A stretch of DNA of 64,000 nt from Magnolia sinica (Eukaryota; Streptophyta; Magnoliopsida; Magnoliales; Magnoliaceae), in NCBI RefSeq assembly GCF_029962835.1, contig NC_080588.1:47661001-47725000 (forward strand). Reading direction: 5' to 3'. Within the stretch, counting starts at the first letter, position 1; the number at the start of each line of letters is the position of its first letter. The position numbers and the translations under genes are program-made. Shown here one piece after another: positions 21,991 through 33,549 of this stretch. Under the pieces are notes generated by a model. The model was given only the letters and a program-made list of their open reading frames with translations. It did no database searches and had not been told where the DNA came from.

Positions 21991-24700
21991 AAGAGATCGG
22001 CCGCCTATTTAGCCACTCGCTCGATGTGTAAATTGGATCAGGCGATTTTCAGAGGGTGGGGTTCGCCTTCTAATGATGGTTACTCATTTGCCTTCTGTAT
22101 GAAATGACGTTTTAATACAAATTAAATAAAATGAGGAAAGAAATCCTTACAACGTCATGAAGTACAGCTACGGAACACCTTTTCGATTGATGAACTACAT
22201 ACAACGTATGATCGTAGACTGAATTATAGCTAAATTTACGAACTATAGGATTACTGCTACTGATTACTCTAAGAAACGTAAATTAAAAGACTTAGAAAGT
22301 AAAGACCGTGCTGTAAATGTAAATTTGCTTGATAAGAAACGTAACGGATTACACTAGGAAATGTAAATTGATGGGATAATTTGAAAAGGTAATTGAAAGA
22401 AAGATTCGGTATGAGACCATTTTTTCTTTCTATAATCCATTTCTATTTATAACGTCGATCTAACTATTCTGGATCATTCTCATGTTTTAACAGTTATTGT
22501 AACCATTCTCCACTACTTGATTTTTGAATGCTTCCCATGTTCTGCTTCCTTTAATTCTCCCCGAGTCACCTGTCATGCGGCCGCGAGCTTGGTTGCTTTT
22601 ACGTACATTACTTGTCATGCGACCATTCGAAATCAGTTGCTTCTCCTCCCGACCGCTATAACGATATATAGCACCAACTGATACATCGTGGCTCCACTTC
22701 CCAAAAAATCTTCTTTGTACATATCCGCATATCTCGGAACGCATTATACATGTCCGTATACATCAAATGTAACTTTCTCGGATTGGTCACGGCAGGGCAC
22801 CGCCGAAATGGGGAGGAACAGAGCCCACCACATCAACAATACAGGTCACCGACCCATAGGCCCGACCCATTAGTACACAAAAGCAAACATGTGAAACCAC
22901 CAACCTTTATTTTCTACAAGTGGGCCCATGCCTCACTGATCAAGAGCTCAAACTCAAGTCATACCATGTATATCCTACGTGGCACTTTGACTTGTCATTT
23001 GGAACCGTCCATCTACGTGAAACTGGTGTAGATGGAAGATTGTTCAAAATACACACAGATCTGATGATCCGGGCCACCTGACGGGTGGCCTTCATTGATA
23101 ACAGTACAGAGAAGGAAATTCAATAAATTTGATAAGTGGGATCGTCTAATTTATGTGAGGTTTGAAACATAATCCATCAATGGTAGGCCCACAGATGTAC
23201 GGCCTCAATTGATACAGCTCTCCCTCCCATTTCCATTTTACTAGTTAGACCTGTCAAAGTCAAGGAAGGGATTGCTATGAACTTTAGCATTGACAAAAAA
23301 TATGATATAAATGCATTGGCTTTCATAATTCGCACTAATCTTGTGAGGTTGCCACTGTTTATAAATGGAAGGCAGATGTACGCGTATCTTAATTTAGAAC
23401 GTTGGAATAATATGTGAGTTGGCACGTTATAAAACGATAGGAAGTTGTACTCGTCGGCCATTTCCGAACGTTGAAATCATGTGCCCATTGTGGGCCGAAC
23501 GTTGCCGGAAGGATGATGCCTTACAATCTGTTTTTACTCATAGAATTTTATTGCTGACCTGTTTCCTTTTTAGCCATCCATTTCATGGTCCATCAGTTGA
23601 GCTGTGAGGATCATCCTTACATCCCTTTGGGACTTTTAGCAATTGGAATTGGGTTCTTCTCAATGACTCGAAACCCTTATATGATAGATATTTGGGTGAG
23701 GAATTTCATAAAATCTAATAAAGAGTATGATAACCGTCCATTTTCAAAGCAAAAGAGCCACATGTAAAGGGATTAAAGTAACACCACGTGAGAGATTTTA
23801 ATTGTTGTCTATCGACCATACAACGCTGAGACTAATCGAATGAATGGTTTAGATCACTGGAAGACGACCCAGATTCAAAGGTTAATGTCCCAGACGTATG
23901 ATATTGCAATGCGCTGAGATGTATTTGAAACAAGTAACAAACCTTTTTCAGTTTTGATCTGACAAATGTAAAGTCTCCCATAATGGAAGATCCTAGGCTA
24001 CCATTGCTGGGCCTTATTACTCTTTCTAACTATATTTTCCTGGCAACGGATAAAATTTCATAATTCTTCACAAGGGAGATTTTTCTGAGAAAGATCCATT
24101 GACCCAACGGTTTGGATCATTTAATTACAGGGACTATCCATCCAAACTGAAAACTCGAGTATTCTGTCTATATACTCGATTCGTGTATGGTACATTTAGC
24201 TGGTGGACGATTGGCGGATGCAACGCATGATGATTAAAAAAGAACAAGTTGGACCTAGAAATGCCATTTCAAAGTTGACTTTGGTTCATCCCACGATAAA
24301 CCAACATTGGTTCGTTGCAATGCACCGCCCTGACTTGATGTGTATATACAGTTGTAATAAAGTTTTAAAAAGGTCTACATTGTCCTATGAGGATTGTAGA
24401 GTCCATCTACGTGAGATGCAAGAGATCAACGGTTCCAATTACCGAGCCATGGGCTCCACTTGTCAGAACTGAGAACTGGAGTACACTGACCAAGTGCATC
24501 CTATAATGTTAATTCCTACCTGATGAGTGGACCGGCCAGATCTTCGTGCAAGTTATTCCTCGTGGTGGACCAAACTCTTGGACGGTTGGATGTAGTGCAT
24601 ACTTGACACGTGGGCGGTTATCCGCTAGCTGGACGGTAACTTATCATCCAACTAGCCGTATTTGAAATTGAGTTTGAAGTTTGAACACTGTATTAAATAA
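21991..24700 (-). mobile_element. Probable gypsy leader and LTR upstream of the gag fragment
   Basis: The minus strand has a TATAAATAG box at 22443-22451, about 480 bp upstream of the gag fragment, and no coding potential. This fits an LTR promoter with leader. No primer binding site could be identified, and no second LTR is present, so the right limit is a guess. The part from about 22790 to 24660 holds GC-richer words (gggccacctgacgggtggcc, gaccgtccatctacgtg) of uncertain origin and nothing recognisable as a gene. Confidence 0.35.
22443..22451 (-). promoter_or_regulatory. TATA box, probable LTR promoter
   Basis: The plus strand reads ctatttata, so the minus strand reads TATAAATAG, oriented towards the gag fragment. 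Confidence 0.4.
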
Positions 24701-24713
24701 AATATTAAATAAA

Positions 24714-25238
24714 GAGAGCGGATTAGGTGAGACCCAGGATCAACCGAGATGGGTGTTAACCCTGACTGTGGAGCCCACTGTGATGTATGTGAGTACGTCC
24801 ACGCCGTCCATCCCTATTGAAAGCTCATTTTAGGGTGATAAAAAAATGAAGCAATTGTAAATCCCATATGGACTATAATACGGAAACAGTGGTGATTGAC
24901 CATTAAAAATTTCTTATGGTACGCAAAAGCTTTTGCTGAAGATGATATTTTTGTGGTCTCTTCGTTTAGGTGTTTGTGACCTTATCAACGGGTTAGATTG
25001 CAAATAAACATTCTGGAGGAATCCATGGAGTTTTTAATGGTGGGGATTCAATCACGAATGTTTCCTGTGGTGTGGTCCACCTAATATTTGAGTCAGGTTC
25101 ATTTTCTGGATCAAGTCCTAAAATGAGCTTTAAAAATGATTGGACGGTGTGAATTTAAGGCACATACATCACCGTGAGCCTCATAGTCTGGGGTCCTACC
25201 ACTTCGGTGGAACCGGGGGTCTCACCTAATCCGCTCCC
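24714..25238. mobile_element. Mutator-like MITE of the GTGGTCCAC family
   Basis: Terminal inverted repeats GAGAGCGGATTAGGTGAGAC (left) and, on the minus strand, GGGAGCGGATTAGGTGAGAC (right) bound 525 bp. The flanks are ttaaataaa (24705-24713) and ttaaaaaaa (25239-25247), a 9-bp duplication with one mismatch, which is the Mutator-like signature. The interior is itself imperfectly palindromic, with gtccacgccgtccatccc on one side and gattggacggtgtgaa on the other. No coding sequence is present. Confidence 0.75.
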
Positions 25239-25247
25239 TTAAAAAAA

Positions 25248-25837
25248 CAGTAAATTGATAAGATATGAAAAGGCTGTATCCGTAGAAAAGGTATCAACAT
25301 CAAATCATGCGGGCCCACTGATACGGCCATTGGGTCATGCTGTATGGGTGGATCGGCTTGATTTTAATATCAGCTTACCTTTCCTACGGATATGATTTTC
25401 AGACGCAGATTTCCTGCAAAATCCTTTGGCAGGAAGTGGATGCGACCTGGAGCCCACGTCCGTTCATTCATTTTTTTCGGATGATTATAGAATAAGAAAC
25501 CAAAAAAAATAATAATAAAAATCAGGTGAATTGATAACTCAAGCGGGCTTAGGAAAAGAGTTGACAACCATTGACATCTCCCTGAGTTCCACTTTATATT
25601 TACATGCCATCTAAACAGGTACGAGGTCATTACCGCTGGGATAAATTGAAAACATCCAAAACTTATCTAGACATGAAAATTTTGTGGTCATACGAATGTT
25701 TTAAGGGATGGTCATTGAATGCCCACGGTTTCCCATCGTATGGCTGCCTTTGAATTTTGGATCCACCTTATTTTTAGTTTATTCTACTAAAACACCCGGA
25801 AAAGCAAATATAAAGGGAATTTCTCAAAAACATTAAA
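25248..25837. other. Intergenic, nothing recognised
   Basis: No open frame with a known domain and no clear repeat ends. It contains the words gcgggcccactgatacgg and ggatccaccttatttttag, which hint at old MITE debris. Confidence 0.4.
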
Positions 25838-26416
25838 GGCGTGTTTGGGCAGTCGGATTAGAAGGGATTAGGTGGGATGGGATTCATCTGGTCCTGTGCC
25901 AATTCCACTCCATGTTTAGGAAGAATGGAATTAGGTGGGAATTAGATCAGATGGAATTACATTGGGTCCTGTGCCAATTTCACTCAATGTTAACAAGTTG
26001 TGTAGGTCCCACCATGATGTGTGGGCTATATTCACACCGTCCACCCATTTTTTGAGATTATTTTAGAGCATGGGCCAAAAAATCAGGTAAATCTAAAGCT
26101 CAAGTGGACCCCACCATAAAAATCAACGGGGATTGAATACTTACCGTTGAAAACTTCTTTGGGGCCACATAAGTTTTGGATCTACCTCATTTTTAGGCCC
26201 ATGCTATAAAATGAGGTTACAAAACAAATGAACGGTTTAGATATAATACGTATATTATTCTCAGTAATTTCAAATGTGGGTATATCCATTCAATGTACCA
26301 CTGTATTACCAACAACGCATGACATTAATCTTATCCCATGGCAATAGGGGACAATCCCTACCCGGGGTAATAATTATGCTTTTTGAATCCCATTCCACCT
26401 AATCCCTTCTAATCCC
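25838..26416. mobile_element. Tourist-like MITE copy 1
   Basis: The left end reads ggcgtgtttgggcagtcgg then attagaagggattaggtggg. The right end is the mirror of this, ending ctaatcccttctaatccc at 26416. The GGCGTGTTTGGGC start resembles the Harbinger ends at 480 and 20390. Internal words (gtaggtcccaccatgatgtg, accatccaccc-type) are shared with copy 2 at 26417-26890. The outer part of the right end is missing at the junction with copy 2. Confidence 0.6.
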
Positions 26417-26890
26417 GGGATTAGAAGGGATTAGAAGGGATTAGGTGGAATGGGATTCAAAAAGCATAATTATTACCCCTGGCGTGTGCTAACTCCATGT
26501 TTGGGAAGAATGGAAAAGCTTGGAATTAGATTAGATGGAATTTCATTGGGTCCCATGCCAATTTCACTCAATGTTAGCAAGTTGTGTAGGTCCCACTATG
26601 ATATGGGCTATATCCACACTGTCCACCCATTTTTTGAGATTATTTTAGAGCATGGGCCAAAAAATCAAGTAAATCTAAAGCTCAAGTGGACTCCACCATA
26701 GAAAGCAACGGGGATTGAATACTTATCGTTGAAAACTTCTTTGGGGGCACATAAGTTTTGGATCTGCCTCATTTTTAGGCCCATGCCATCAAATGAGGTT
26801 ATAAAACAAAAGAACAATTTAGATATAACACATGTGTGTTATTCTCAGTAATTTCAAATGATAGTGGGTATATCCATTCAATATACCATC
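26417..26890. mobile_element. Tourist-like MITE copy 2, joined head-on to copy 1
   Basis: It starts with gggattagaa repeated, then aggtggaatgggattcaaaa. It continues with a direct repeat of copy 1 from ccatgtttgggaagaatgg through agtgggtatatccattcaat. Identity over about 390 bp is high by eye. The right terminal repeat is not present before the small palindrome at 26891. Confidence 0.6.
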
Positions 26891-27439
26891 GTACAAAGAT
26901 TCGAACCAATGGTTTGCGTGGAGAGTCATCAAAACGCGGGACGAATATCCCGTGGTACATTCATCCCGCGTTTTGACTAGAGCTGGGCATCCGACCGAGT
27001 CGAATCGGATTGGGCCCAACTCGACCAGATCCGAGTTCTGCATGGCCTGCCCCGAACTCGGTCAGATCCGAGACCAAGTTCAGGTCCTCTGACCCAATCC
27101 AATCCTAAATCTTGCTGACCTGGATCGATCCGAGTCCGACTCAGTCAGGAAAACCGAGTCGAATCGGGTTGGGCAAGGTCCGGGTCATCCATTTTTGCCA
27201 ATGGTGTGGAAATCATTATTCTCACTGTTTCTTATGGTGAGATCTACTTGATCATTAGATATACTTAAAATTTAGCATCAATCCTTCAAATGATCTGAAA
27301 AAACTGATGGACAGTGTGGATAAACCAAAAAGAATTTAAGACGGGCCCCACATAGTTTACTCAATGTAAAAAATATCTCCCTACGAAATCAGCTTCTTGA
27401 AGAAGCTTTGTATCGGATTGCGTACCGAGTAACTTAGTA

Positions 27440-27915
27440 CAGTAAGCGTACTGAGTAAACTCTGTGGGCTCCAGTGGCATTCATGCATTTTATCCACTCC
27501 GTCCATCTCTTTTGAAAAATAATTTTAGGGCATTTTCCCAAAAATGGAGTATATCCAAACCTCAAATGGACCACACCACCGGAAACAGTGTGAATTGAAC
27601 ATCTACCGTTGAAAAATTCTTGGTGACAACAGAGGGTTTAGATCAAGCTGATATTTGTGTTTTCCCTTCATCCATGTCTTTCTGATCGTATGAACAGGTT
27701 GGATGACAAATAAACATCACTGGGGGCCTTAGAAAATTTTCAATGATTGAAATCAATACTTCCGCCTTTTCCAGTGGTATGGTCCACTTGAGCTTTGTAT
27801 ATGCATCAATTTTGGGTTGAACCCATAAAATGATCTGGCAAAACGAATGGACGGCGTGGATGAACTAAATGCATTCGAGGTGGGCCCAACTTAGTTTATT
27901 GAGCGTAGTAACTCA
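27440..27915. mobile_element. GTGGTCCAC-family MITE
   Basis: It shows the order of words typical of the family: gtgggctccagtggc, ccactccgtccatc, tcaaatggaccacaccac, ccgttgaaaaattc, tttcccttcatccatgtc, then mirrored gtatggtccacttgagc and atggacggcgtggatg. The ends agcgtactgagt and ggagcgcactgagt (minus strand) form a rough inverted pair. The limits are approximate. Confidence 0.55.
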
Positions 27916-27934
27916 GTGCGCTCCAAGAAGTACT

Positions 27935-28520
27935 GCAATATAGGCTATATAGCTAACGCCAACTATATGTACTTGCTCTAGGTATGTGTCGTGCGAAGAC
28001 GAGCACTGATGCTCCTTGAGCTCCGAGTTGTAGAACGGTCCAAAGGAGATCAAAGTTACATGGCCCCACAGTGATGAATTTATTATATCTATACCGTTCA
28101 TCTAGTTTTAGGGATCATTTTAGAGCATTATCCAAAAAAATGAATCAGATCCAAAGATCATCTGGACCACACCATAAATTGCAGCAGAGATAATGATTTT
28201 CACCGTTAAACAATTTGTAGGGCCACCATAATGTTTTTTTTTTTTTTTTTTTTTTCCATCCAATCTGTTCTTAAGGTCACAAAGACCTAAATGAAGTGGA
28301 AAAACAAATTTCATGTTGATCCGAAACTTCTGTGAACCCAAGAAGGGTTTCAATGGTAGACGTTCAATACCTCACTGCTTTCCGTAGTGTGGTCCACTTA
28401 ATGGTTAGATCTATTTTATTTTCGTCCAACCCTTAATATGATATTGCCAAATGGATGGACGGTTTGGATATAACACATACCTTGTGATTAGAGCCACAGA
28501 ACTTGCTAATCCGCTTCCGT
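27935..28520. mobile_element. GTGGTCCAC-family MITE, copy A
   Basis: Over about 580 bp it matches the reverse complement of 36115-36733: ggctatatagcta, gagctccgagttgtagaacg, ggagatcaaagttac, tccaaagatcatctggaccacacc, ttcaatggtagacgttcaat. The right end, cttgctaatccgcttccg, gives AAGCGGATTAG on the minus strand, like the end of the element at 24714. A poly-T run lies at about 28226-28255. Confidence 0.6.
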
Positions 28521-28760
28521 CTTTGGGTAGGGCTGTCAAGACGACGCCTGTAAACAGCGGTACGCCAACCTTCGATCAATGTCTGTAGTGTCTTTCTCTT
28601 TCTCTCTTCCGTCCGCAGCTATCCACCATATTTCAGTGTATTTCTTTCTAACAGAGAAATCTCCAAAATCCAACGGCGGAAAGAGAGGTGTTTGATCTAC
28701 CCCATATCTAACTAGTTTTCTACTCGCCTTCATCTTCGATAGAGAGGGAGAGATAGATAT

Positions 28761-28762
<2 letters not shown>

Positions 28763-28813
<51 letters not shown>
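28763..28813. repeat. (AG)n microsatellite
   Basis: AG dinucleotide run, with further GA-rich sequence to about 28842. Confidence 0.9.
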
Positions 28814-28815
<2 letters not shown>

Positions 28816-29254
28816 AATATAAAGAGAGATAGAGAGAGAGAGTTGGGGGCTCAAGTGTGTGTTGGGCAGGTTTTTTAGGCGTCAAACGAAAAGCCAAAGA
28901 TACATGGATATTTTTTTTAAAATATAGGGATATTTACATCCTTGGGTCGGGTCGGGTCGAACCCTTTCGGTCCGGATTTTCGGTTCTGTCCGGATACACT
29001 ACTATCCAAACCTGATCCGAAAAACGATCGGATCTGGATGGACAGATTCGATCAGGCCAATCTATGCCGTCGGTTCTGTTCGGAACGATACCGAGTCGGG
29101 TCGGATCGGGTCCAACATGCCCACCTCTAGTTTGATGACTCTTTCTTCCCGCGTTTTGATGACCACGCCAACCATTGGTTGGAATCTTTGTACAAGTCAA
29201 CAACGCCAGCACATACGTCTCATCTAATCTAATCGATTCACCGTCTTCTCTTTG

Positions 29255-29263
29255 GATATAAAG
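29255..29263 (+). promoter_or_regulatory. Candidate TATA box of the C2-domain gene
   Basis: gatataaag lies 32-40 bp before the ATG at 29295 and about 92 bp before the ATG at 29355. A start of transcription about 30 bp downstream would leave almost no leader for the first ATG, which favours 29355 as translation start. Confidence 0.4.
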
Positions 29264-29354
29264 AAGCCGATTTCATTCTCCATCTCACATCTCCATGCAT
29301 CTTCTCTCTCCCTACTCCTATTCATACCCATCATCTTCAGATTCTTCACCATCC

Positions 29355-31236
29355 ATGTCTACTTTTTCAGGCATCCAAGGCCATCTCCTTGAAGTTACAG
29401 GTACGCATGCATGCATGCTTTCACATACAAAACCATCATCATCGTCGTCGTCGTCGTCGTCGTCGTCGTCATCACCACCAAACATGACATGTGGGTTTTC
29501 TTTCTCTCTTGCAGTCGTTGGCTGTAACAACTTGTCGTACATATCAAAGCAAAATTCATACGTCTCCCTTAAATACGCTGAAACGGAGCGCCGTACGCAG
29601 ACTTGCACAGGTATATACACACATCCATACATATACGCACATAACTTCAAAAACCATATCTTCAACAAACCGATAAATCTACGAAATCACGCCCAAAAAT
29701 CGGGTGATCCTACTGTGTAGAGGTCGGGCACCATCTTCATCAAGGATAACTACTCCGAGTGAGCTTCTCTTGACTGACTAATCAAACTAAAACTTAAACA
29801 AAATTAAAACAGAGATTCAACCGTCATCTGGTGTTATTTCTCAAGTCCGGCATGTGCATCTTGGCATAGCGTGGTTGGGTGGCTAGTCCTACCCAAAATC
29901 ATATATGGTACGTCCGATGACTCATTCCGGCTTGTGAGATACACGTCTGTTTTAAGTTCTGACGGTCCGGATCACCTCTGTCTCCGATCGGCCCTTTTCT
30001 GATCCATCTTGGCCATGAAAGTGTCCACAACCCGCTCTACATCACCTACCCACTGATTCGAGGACCTATTGAAAGTTACAATTCGATAGTTGGAGAAAGA
30101 AAAATGTCCAAAAAATGTTTAAGATTCAGTAGGAAAAAGTCCTCCCATTGGTTGATAGGCTCATCTGACCAAGTGTGATTTTGGTAGATGGATCAACCAC
30201 AGATCTTGCACTGTAACTATTCTTTTGTTAAATTCCTGAATTGGGTTTCTTTGCAACCGTTTATCTTGATCTAGATGGACACAAAAACCCCACCTTCCAA
30301 GAAAAATTGGAGTTCTTGCTCACCGAAGGTCTCCATGAATTGAATTTTGAGGTACGGAACAGCAAATCTCGCAGCCACGATGACTTCATCGGCAGCGGCA
30401 GGTACCGTTTCTTCTTGCATACCAACTAAATAAAATCTATAAAAAGAACTCATTTCAGTTTCTTTTCATTGCATTTCAAGTTTCAACTGATCTTACTCTA
30501 TCTGCTGATTTCAGAATTCTACTCCAAAAGGTACTCTCCCAAGGCTTCGACGACACCGCATGGCCTCTCATGAATGAGGGCAGGTATAACCATAAAAACA
30601 AACAAAACTCACATCTTCAATATCCTCCATTCCTTCCCATTCGTAGCATTTCTAACCCATGTACTTCTAATGCAGACAAGTCGGAGAAGTAAAATTCATA
30701 TTGCATTATGCAAATGCCAGTAATGTAAGTTGAATTCGACTAGAAAATCTCCTCATTATCTCCTTCAGAAATCAAGAAAGCCAAATTGGACTGACGATTT
30801 TTGTATACTTTGTATGAAATTGCAGAAACCATCACGAGGATTTGCTGCAGCTTCACCACCTGTCCCTCCTTACGGGACTCTAGCTGCACCCCATGCATCT
30901 CCATCTGCTTCCGATCCATCTCCTTACCCATCATATGCATATCCACTGTCCGTCTTCCAAACCCCAGCAAATCCAAATGCATATCCACTGTCCGTTTCGT
31001 CTCCCCCACTAGCAACTCCCTATTATACCCAGACATCCTCACCTGCACCATATGCGCCGCCACTACAAACAACAATTACCACACCACAAACAGCACAAAC
31101 AACACAAACAACACGTACCAGACGTACCACACCACAAGCAACACGTACCACACGTACCACACCACAACCAACACGTACAACACGTACCACACGACAAACA
31201 ACACATACAACACGTACCACACCACGCACAAGGTAA
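29355..31236 (+). CDS. C2-domain protein with Pro/Tyr- and Thr-rich tail, six exons
   Basis: Exons are 29355-29400, 29515-29610, 30275-30401, 30515-30583, 30676-30724 and 30826-31236. All introns are GT-AG and the joined frame is open for 265 codons. The C2 domain (about residues 5-125) reads IQGHLLEVTVVGCNNL, NPTFQEKLEFLLTEGL, SHDDFIGSGR, LLQKVLSQGFDDTAWPL and GEVKFILHYANA. This matches the small plant C2 family that includes elicitor-responsive and SRC2-like proteins; members bind membrane lipids, often with calcium. The usual DPYV reads NSYV and the first loop is shortened, so calcium binding may be weak. The tail is Pro/Tyr/Ala-rich, then (R/Q)TT repeats. An upstream in-frame ATG at 29295 would add 20 Ser/Tyr-rich residues. 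The last exon ends at an AG-GTAATT that could be a further donor. Confidence 0.85.
29435..29474. repeat. (TCG)n trinucleotide repeat in intron 1 of the C2 gene
   Basis: catcatcatcgtcgtcg-type run of about 12 units inside the first intron. It creates a false poly-Asp frame on the minus strand. Confidence 0.85.
31075..31232 (+). repeat. Coding minisatellite in the last exon of the C2 gene
   Basis: Repeats of about 9, 12 and 21 bp built from acacgtaccac and accacaac encode the Thr/Arg/Gln tail. All three plus-strand frames stay open over most of it. Confidence 0.8.
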
Positions 31237-31631
31237 TTTTCATTCATCGGCGTCATTGATGATCTTATTATTGAAATGTTTTCCTTATTTTCAATACATT
31301 TCTAATTGTATAATAGCTTATCTTCCGGCCCAAATCCAGGAATCCATACCCCAGGGAACGGGGATTTTGACATATAAGACATATGCTCTCTGCCCTGCTC
31401 ATATGAAGATGATTGCTTGATGAAAGCCGCACAGCACCTTGAAGTTTCGAACTGTTTCTGAAATATTTGCATTTATTTGAGGCCTTGTTTTTCCAACACC
31501 ATCAAAGGTTTGTCACCACTCGCAAAGAAGCAATTAAAATCAAATGTTTGATTGTTGCTCAAGTGCTGTTTTTTTTTTTCGTTTTCTTTTCTTCCTTGCA
31601 ATGGTTACTTGTAACGTCATTTTTCATTGAA

Positions 31632-31640
31632 ATTTAATAA
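31632..31640 (+). terminator. Candidate polyadenylation signal of the C2 gene
   Basis: An AATAAA hexamer occurs in aatttaataaagttc about 400 bp after the stop codon, following a T-rich stretch near 31570-31590. This is a position-based inference. Confidence 0.35.
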
Positions 31641-32990
31641 AGTTCTATACATGAATGCTGATCACTTTCTACGATTTCATAAAAAATTGATATATGAAGG
31701 TCCTAAATATACATGGACAATGAATTTCAAAGACCATGTTTCCTTGTGAGAGCGGAAAGGATATTTGCAAATCAAATATTTCTTATTCCCTCTCGCGGAG
31801 TTCTTGTTTTTCAACATCCACGTAAGAGGAGCAAGACGTGCGTACAACCAATTGTCAACCCATGACAAACGATTAGCATATGTGACATTGCTTAATAGGT
31901 CACAACTGTCTTCGAGCCCATACGATTATTTTTATGTGAGCAGACATGAAGAGTGGCAAAATCTCTTTAGTTACCACCTCAAAATTCTATAAATAAGAGA
32001 ATGATCAAAAAGCTCAACGCCCTCGCTAACCTAACACAAATCAAATCTACAGCATAATGTTACATATCCTTTTATTTTATTTTACCTTAGACTAGGACAA
32101 CCTGTCTTTGCTGCTATGCTGGACCGGCTTTACCATAAGAGTAGTGTAATGCCTTTTCATCTACGCTAAGCACCGGTCCGCAAGAAATACTTTTCTTTTT
32201 CGTTTTCAGTGTATAATTTCATTTATTTACGCCCAAGTCACTCGACCAAGTGTCAATGCTCTCATGCGAGCGGACGAACTCTATGACTGTGATTATTGCT
32301 TGGGTTTTGATTTAGTTTGAATCGCTTTTGTTTCCTTGATTGTGTAATGTTATGGGGTGCGTCTTTAATCTACAGTCAGCCAGAAACCATGGAATGCTAG
32401 TGAATCGAGGGATTGTCAAATTCTTCAATCCATGTGACTCATATGGTTGATCTCACTTTAGATTCAAAATAAGGGCCTTGATTATAAAAAATAAAAGAAT
32501 TAAGCACTCTTTTCCGCTTGTGCAATGTATAGTCCCCACTGTGTTTCCTACATTTTGACTCTCCCAAAAATAAGATCAATGTTCTTTTCACCAACAAAGA
32601 CTGAAATTATCCATCAACAACCAGTATGTCTCTGGTTTATGTGGATCCAGTTACTTGAGAAAAGCCTACAATGTTTGTGACTTTCTTTCGGCATCTAGTG
32701 TCTCGTTTTTCAAACATGTGGCAAACATGCACAGTATTGAAACCAATCGTTAGGAGAGCCTACCTGGATGGGGCCTTATCTCAAACTCTGCCCCAATTGG
32801 ATCCCATGCACCAATATAGCAGTTGGGATTGTCAGATAGTGTGATTCTTGGGGTGTGGCTCATCCAAGGTACAGCCTACCAGATGATTTGTTCATAATCT
32901 TGGATACACGTGCCATGTGTCTGGAAAGCAAATCACTGATAAGTTAAAAAGTGATAGGAAGTAACAAACACCCTAGGATATCCCATTTCT
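31641..32990. other. Intergenic, nothing recognised
   Basis: No open frame with a known domain, no terminal repeats and no microsatellite of note. It is ordinary AT-rich intergenic sequence between the C2 gene and an RTE LINE end. Confidence 0.5.
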
Positions 32991-32994
32991 TGAA

Positions 32995-33360
32995 AATCAT
33001 CATCATCTAAGCCTTATCCCAACTAGCTAGGGTCGGCTACATGAATATGGCATTCCACTCCACCAAAGGCCATAACTTCAGTTAGACCATATGTCTGTCA
33101 TGTCTTTTCTCACTACCTCCACTTAGGTCCTTGCGTGCCTACCCCTTGCCCTTTTAGAACCTTCAACTTGTACGCACTTACTACTAACTACTGCAGTAAT
33201 AGTCTCTGTTGCACATGACCAAACCGACCAAACCATCTAAGTCTACCTTCCCTCATCTTGTTACCTATTGGTGCGGCTCCTAAATTCCCTTGAATGCATT
33301 CATTTATAGTTCCATCCTTCATTTTCTTCCCACTCATTCATCAGCATACTTATATCTGCG
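32995..33360 (-). mobile_element. RTE-clade LINE, 3' end fragment
   Basis: Read on the minus strand, the end gives gtagccgaccctagctagtt, gggataaggctta and (GAT)n, the common RTE 3' end of plants. Upstream in that direction are RT C-terminal words GAAPIGNKMREGRLRWFG. It is truncated at its 5' side and contains stops. Confidence 0.75.
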
Positions 33361-33418
33361 CACTCATCCTATGGACCAATATCCCATTTTTTGAAAATAA
33401 AAAAGGGAGAAGTTAAAG

Positions 33419-33502
33419 CTATGGAGCAAATGTTGTGGCAGGTACTGGAAGCTGAATAGTTTCATGCATTTCAGTGGAAAAAAGATGTGCACAGAGCTCA
33501 TC
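33419..33502 (-). other. Candidate terminal exon, unassigned
   Basis: After a TTCAATAG acceptor-like site the minus strand reads DELCAHLFSTEMHETIQLPV and then PATTFAP and a stop, 28 codons including the stop, phase 0. It lies 1.2 kb downstream of the last recognised SDN exon and in the same orientation. I do not recognise it as an SDN C-terminus, so the link is only positional. Confidence 0.2.
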
Positions 33503-33549
33503 CTATTGAAGGAAAACATAGCATATGCCATAATCTCATCTATTTCCAA

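Larger units (their letters stand above)
26978..29129. mobile_element. Non-autonomous hAT-like element, 2.15 kb
   Basis: The ends read TAGAGCTGGGCAT at 26978 and, on the minus strand from 29129, TAGAGGTGGGCAT, typical of plant hAT ends. The flanks are gttttgac (26970-26977) and gtttgatg (29130-29137), a decayed 8-bp duplication that matches if one T was lost. Subterminal repeats of ccgagtcgaatcgg-like words occur at both ends. No transposase is present. The interior holds GTGGTCCAC-type MITEs and a GA microsatellite. Confidence 0.6.
26891..29194. repeat. Small palindromic element split by a hAT insertion
   Basis: The left arm starts gtacaaagattcgaaccaat at 26891 and runs to about 26941. The right arm, read on the minus strand from 29194, starts gtacaaagattccaaccaat. 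Both continue through ggttKGCGTGG to tcatcaaaacgcggga. If the hAT-like insert at 26978-29129 and its duplicate are removed, about 140 bp remain, a compact inverted-repeat element. Confidence 0.6.

Noticed and set aside
22688..23031. Plus-strand frames of 61 and 93 codons
   Set aside because: No family pattern, GC-rich repeat words, and they lie in a presumed LTR region.
29318..29668. Minus-strand open frame with a poly-Asp run
   Set aside because: It is the shadow of the TCG repeat in intron 1 and of exons 1-2 of the C2 gene.
30740..31256. Minus-strand frames opposite the last C2 exon
   Set aside because: Shadow frames caused by the acacgtaccac repeat; the plus-strand exon joins in frame with five others.
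33419..33502. Assignment of the 28-codon terminal-exon-like frame to the SDN gene
   Set aside because: The phase fits, but the sequence is not recognisable as an SDN end and the exon expected in between is missing.
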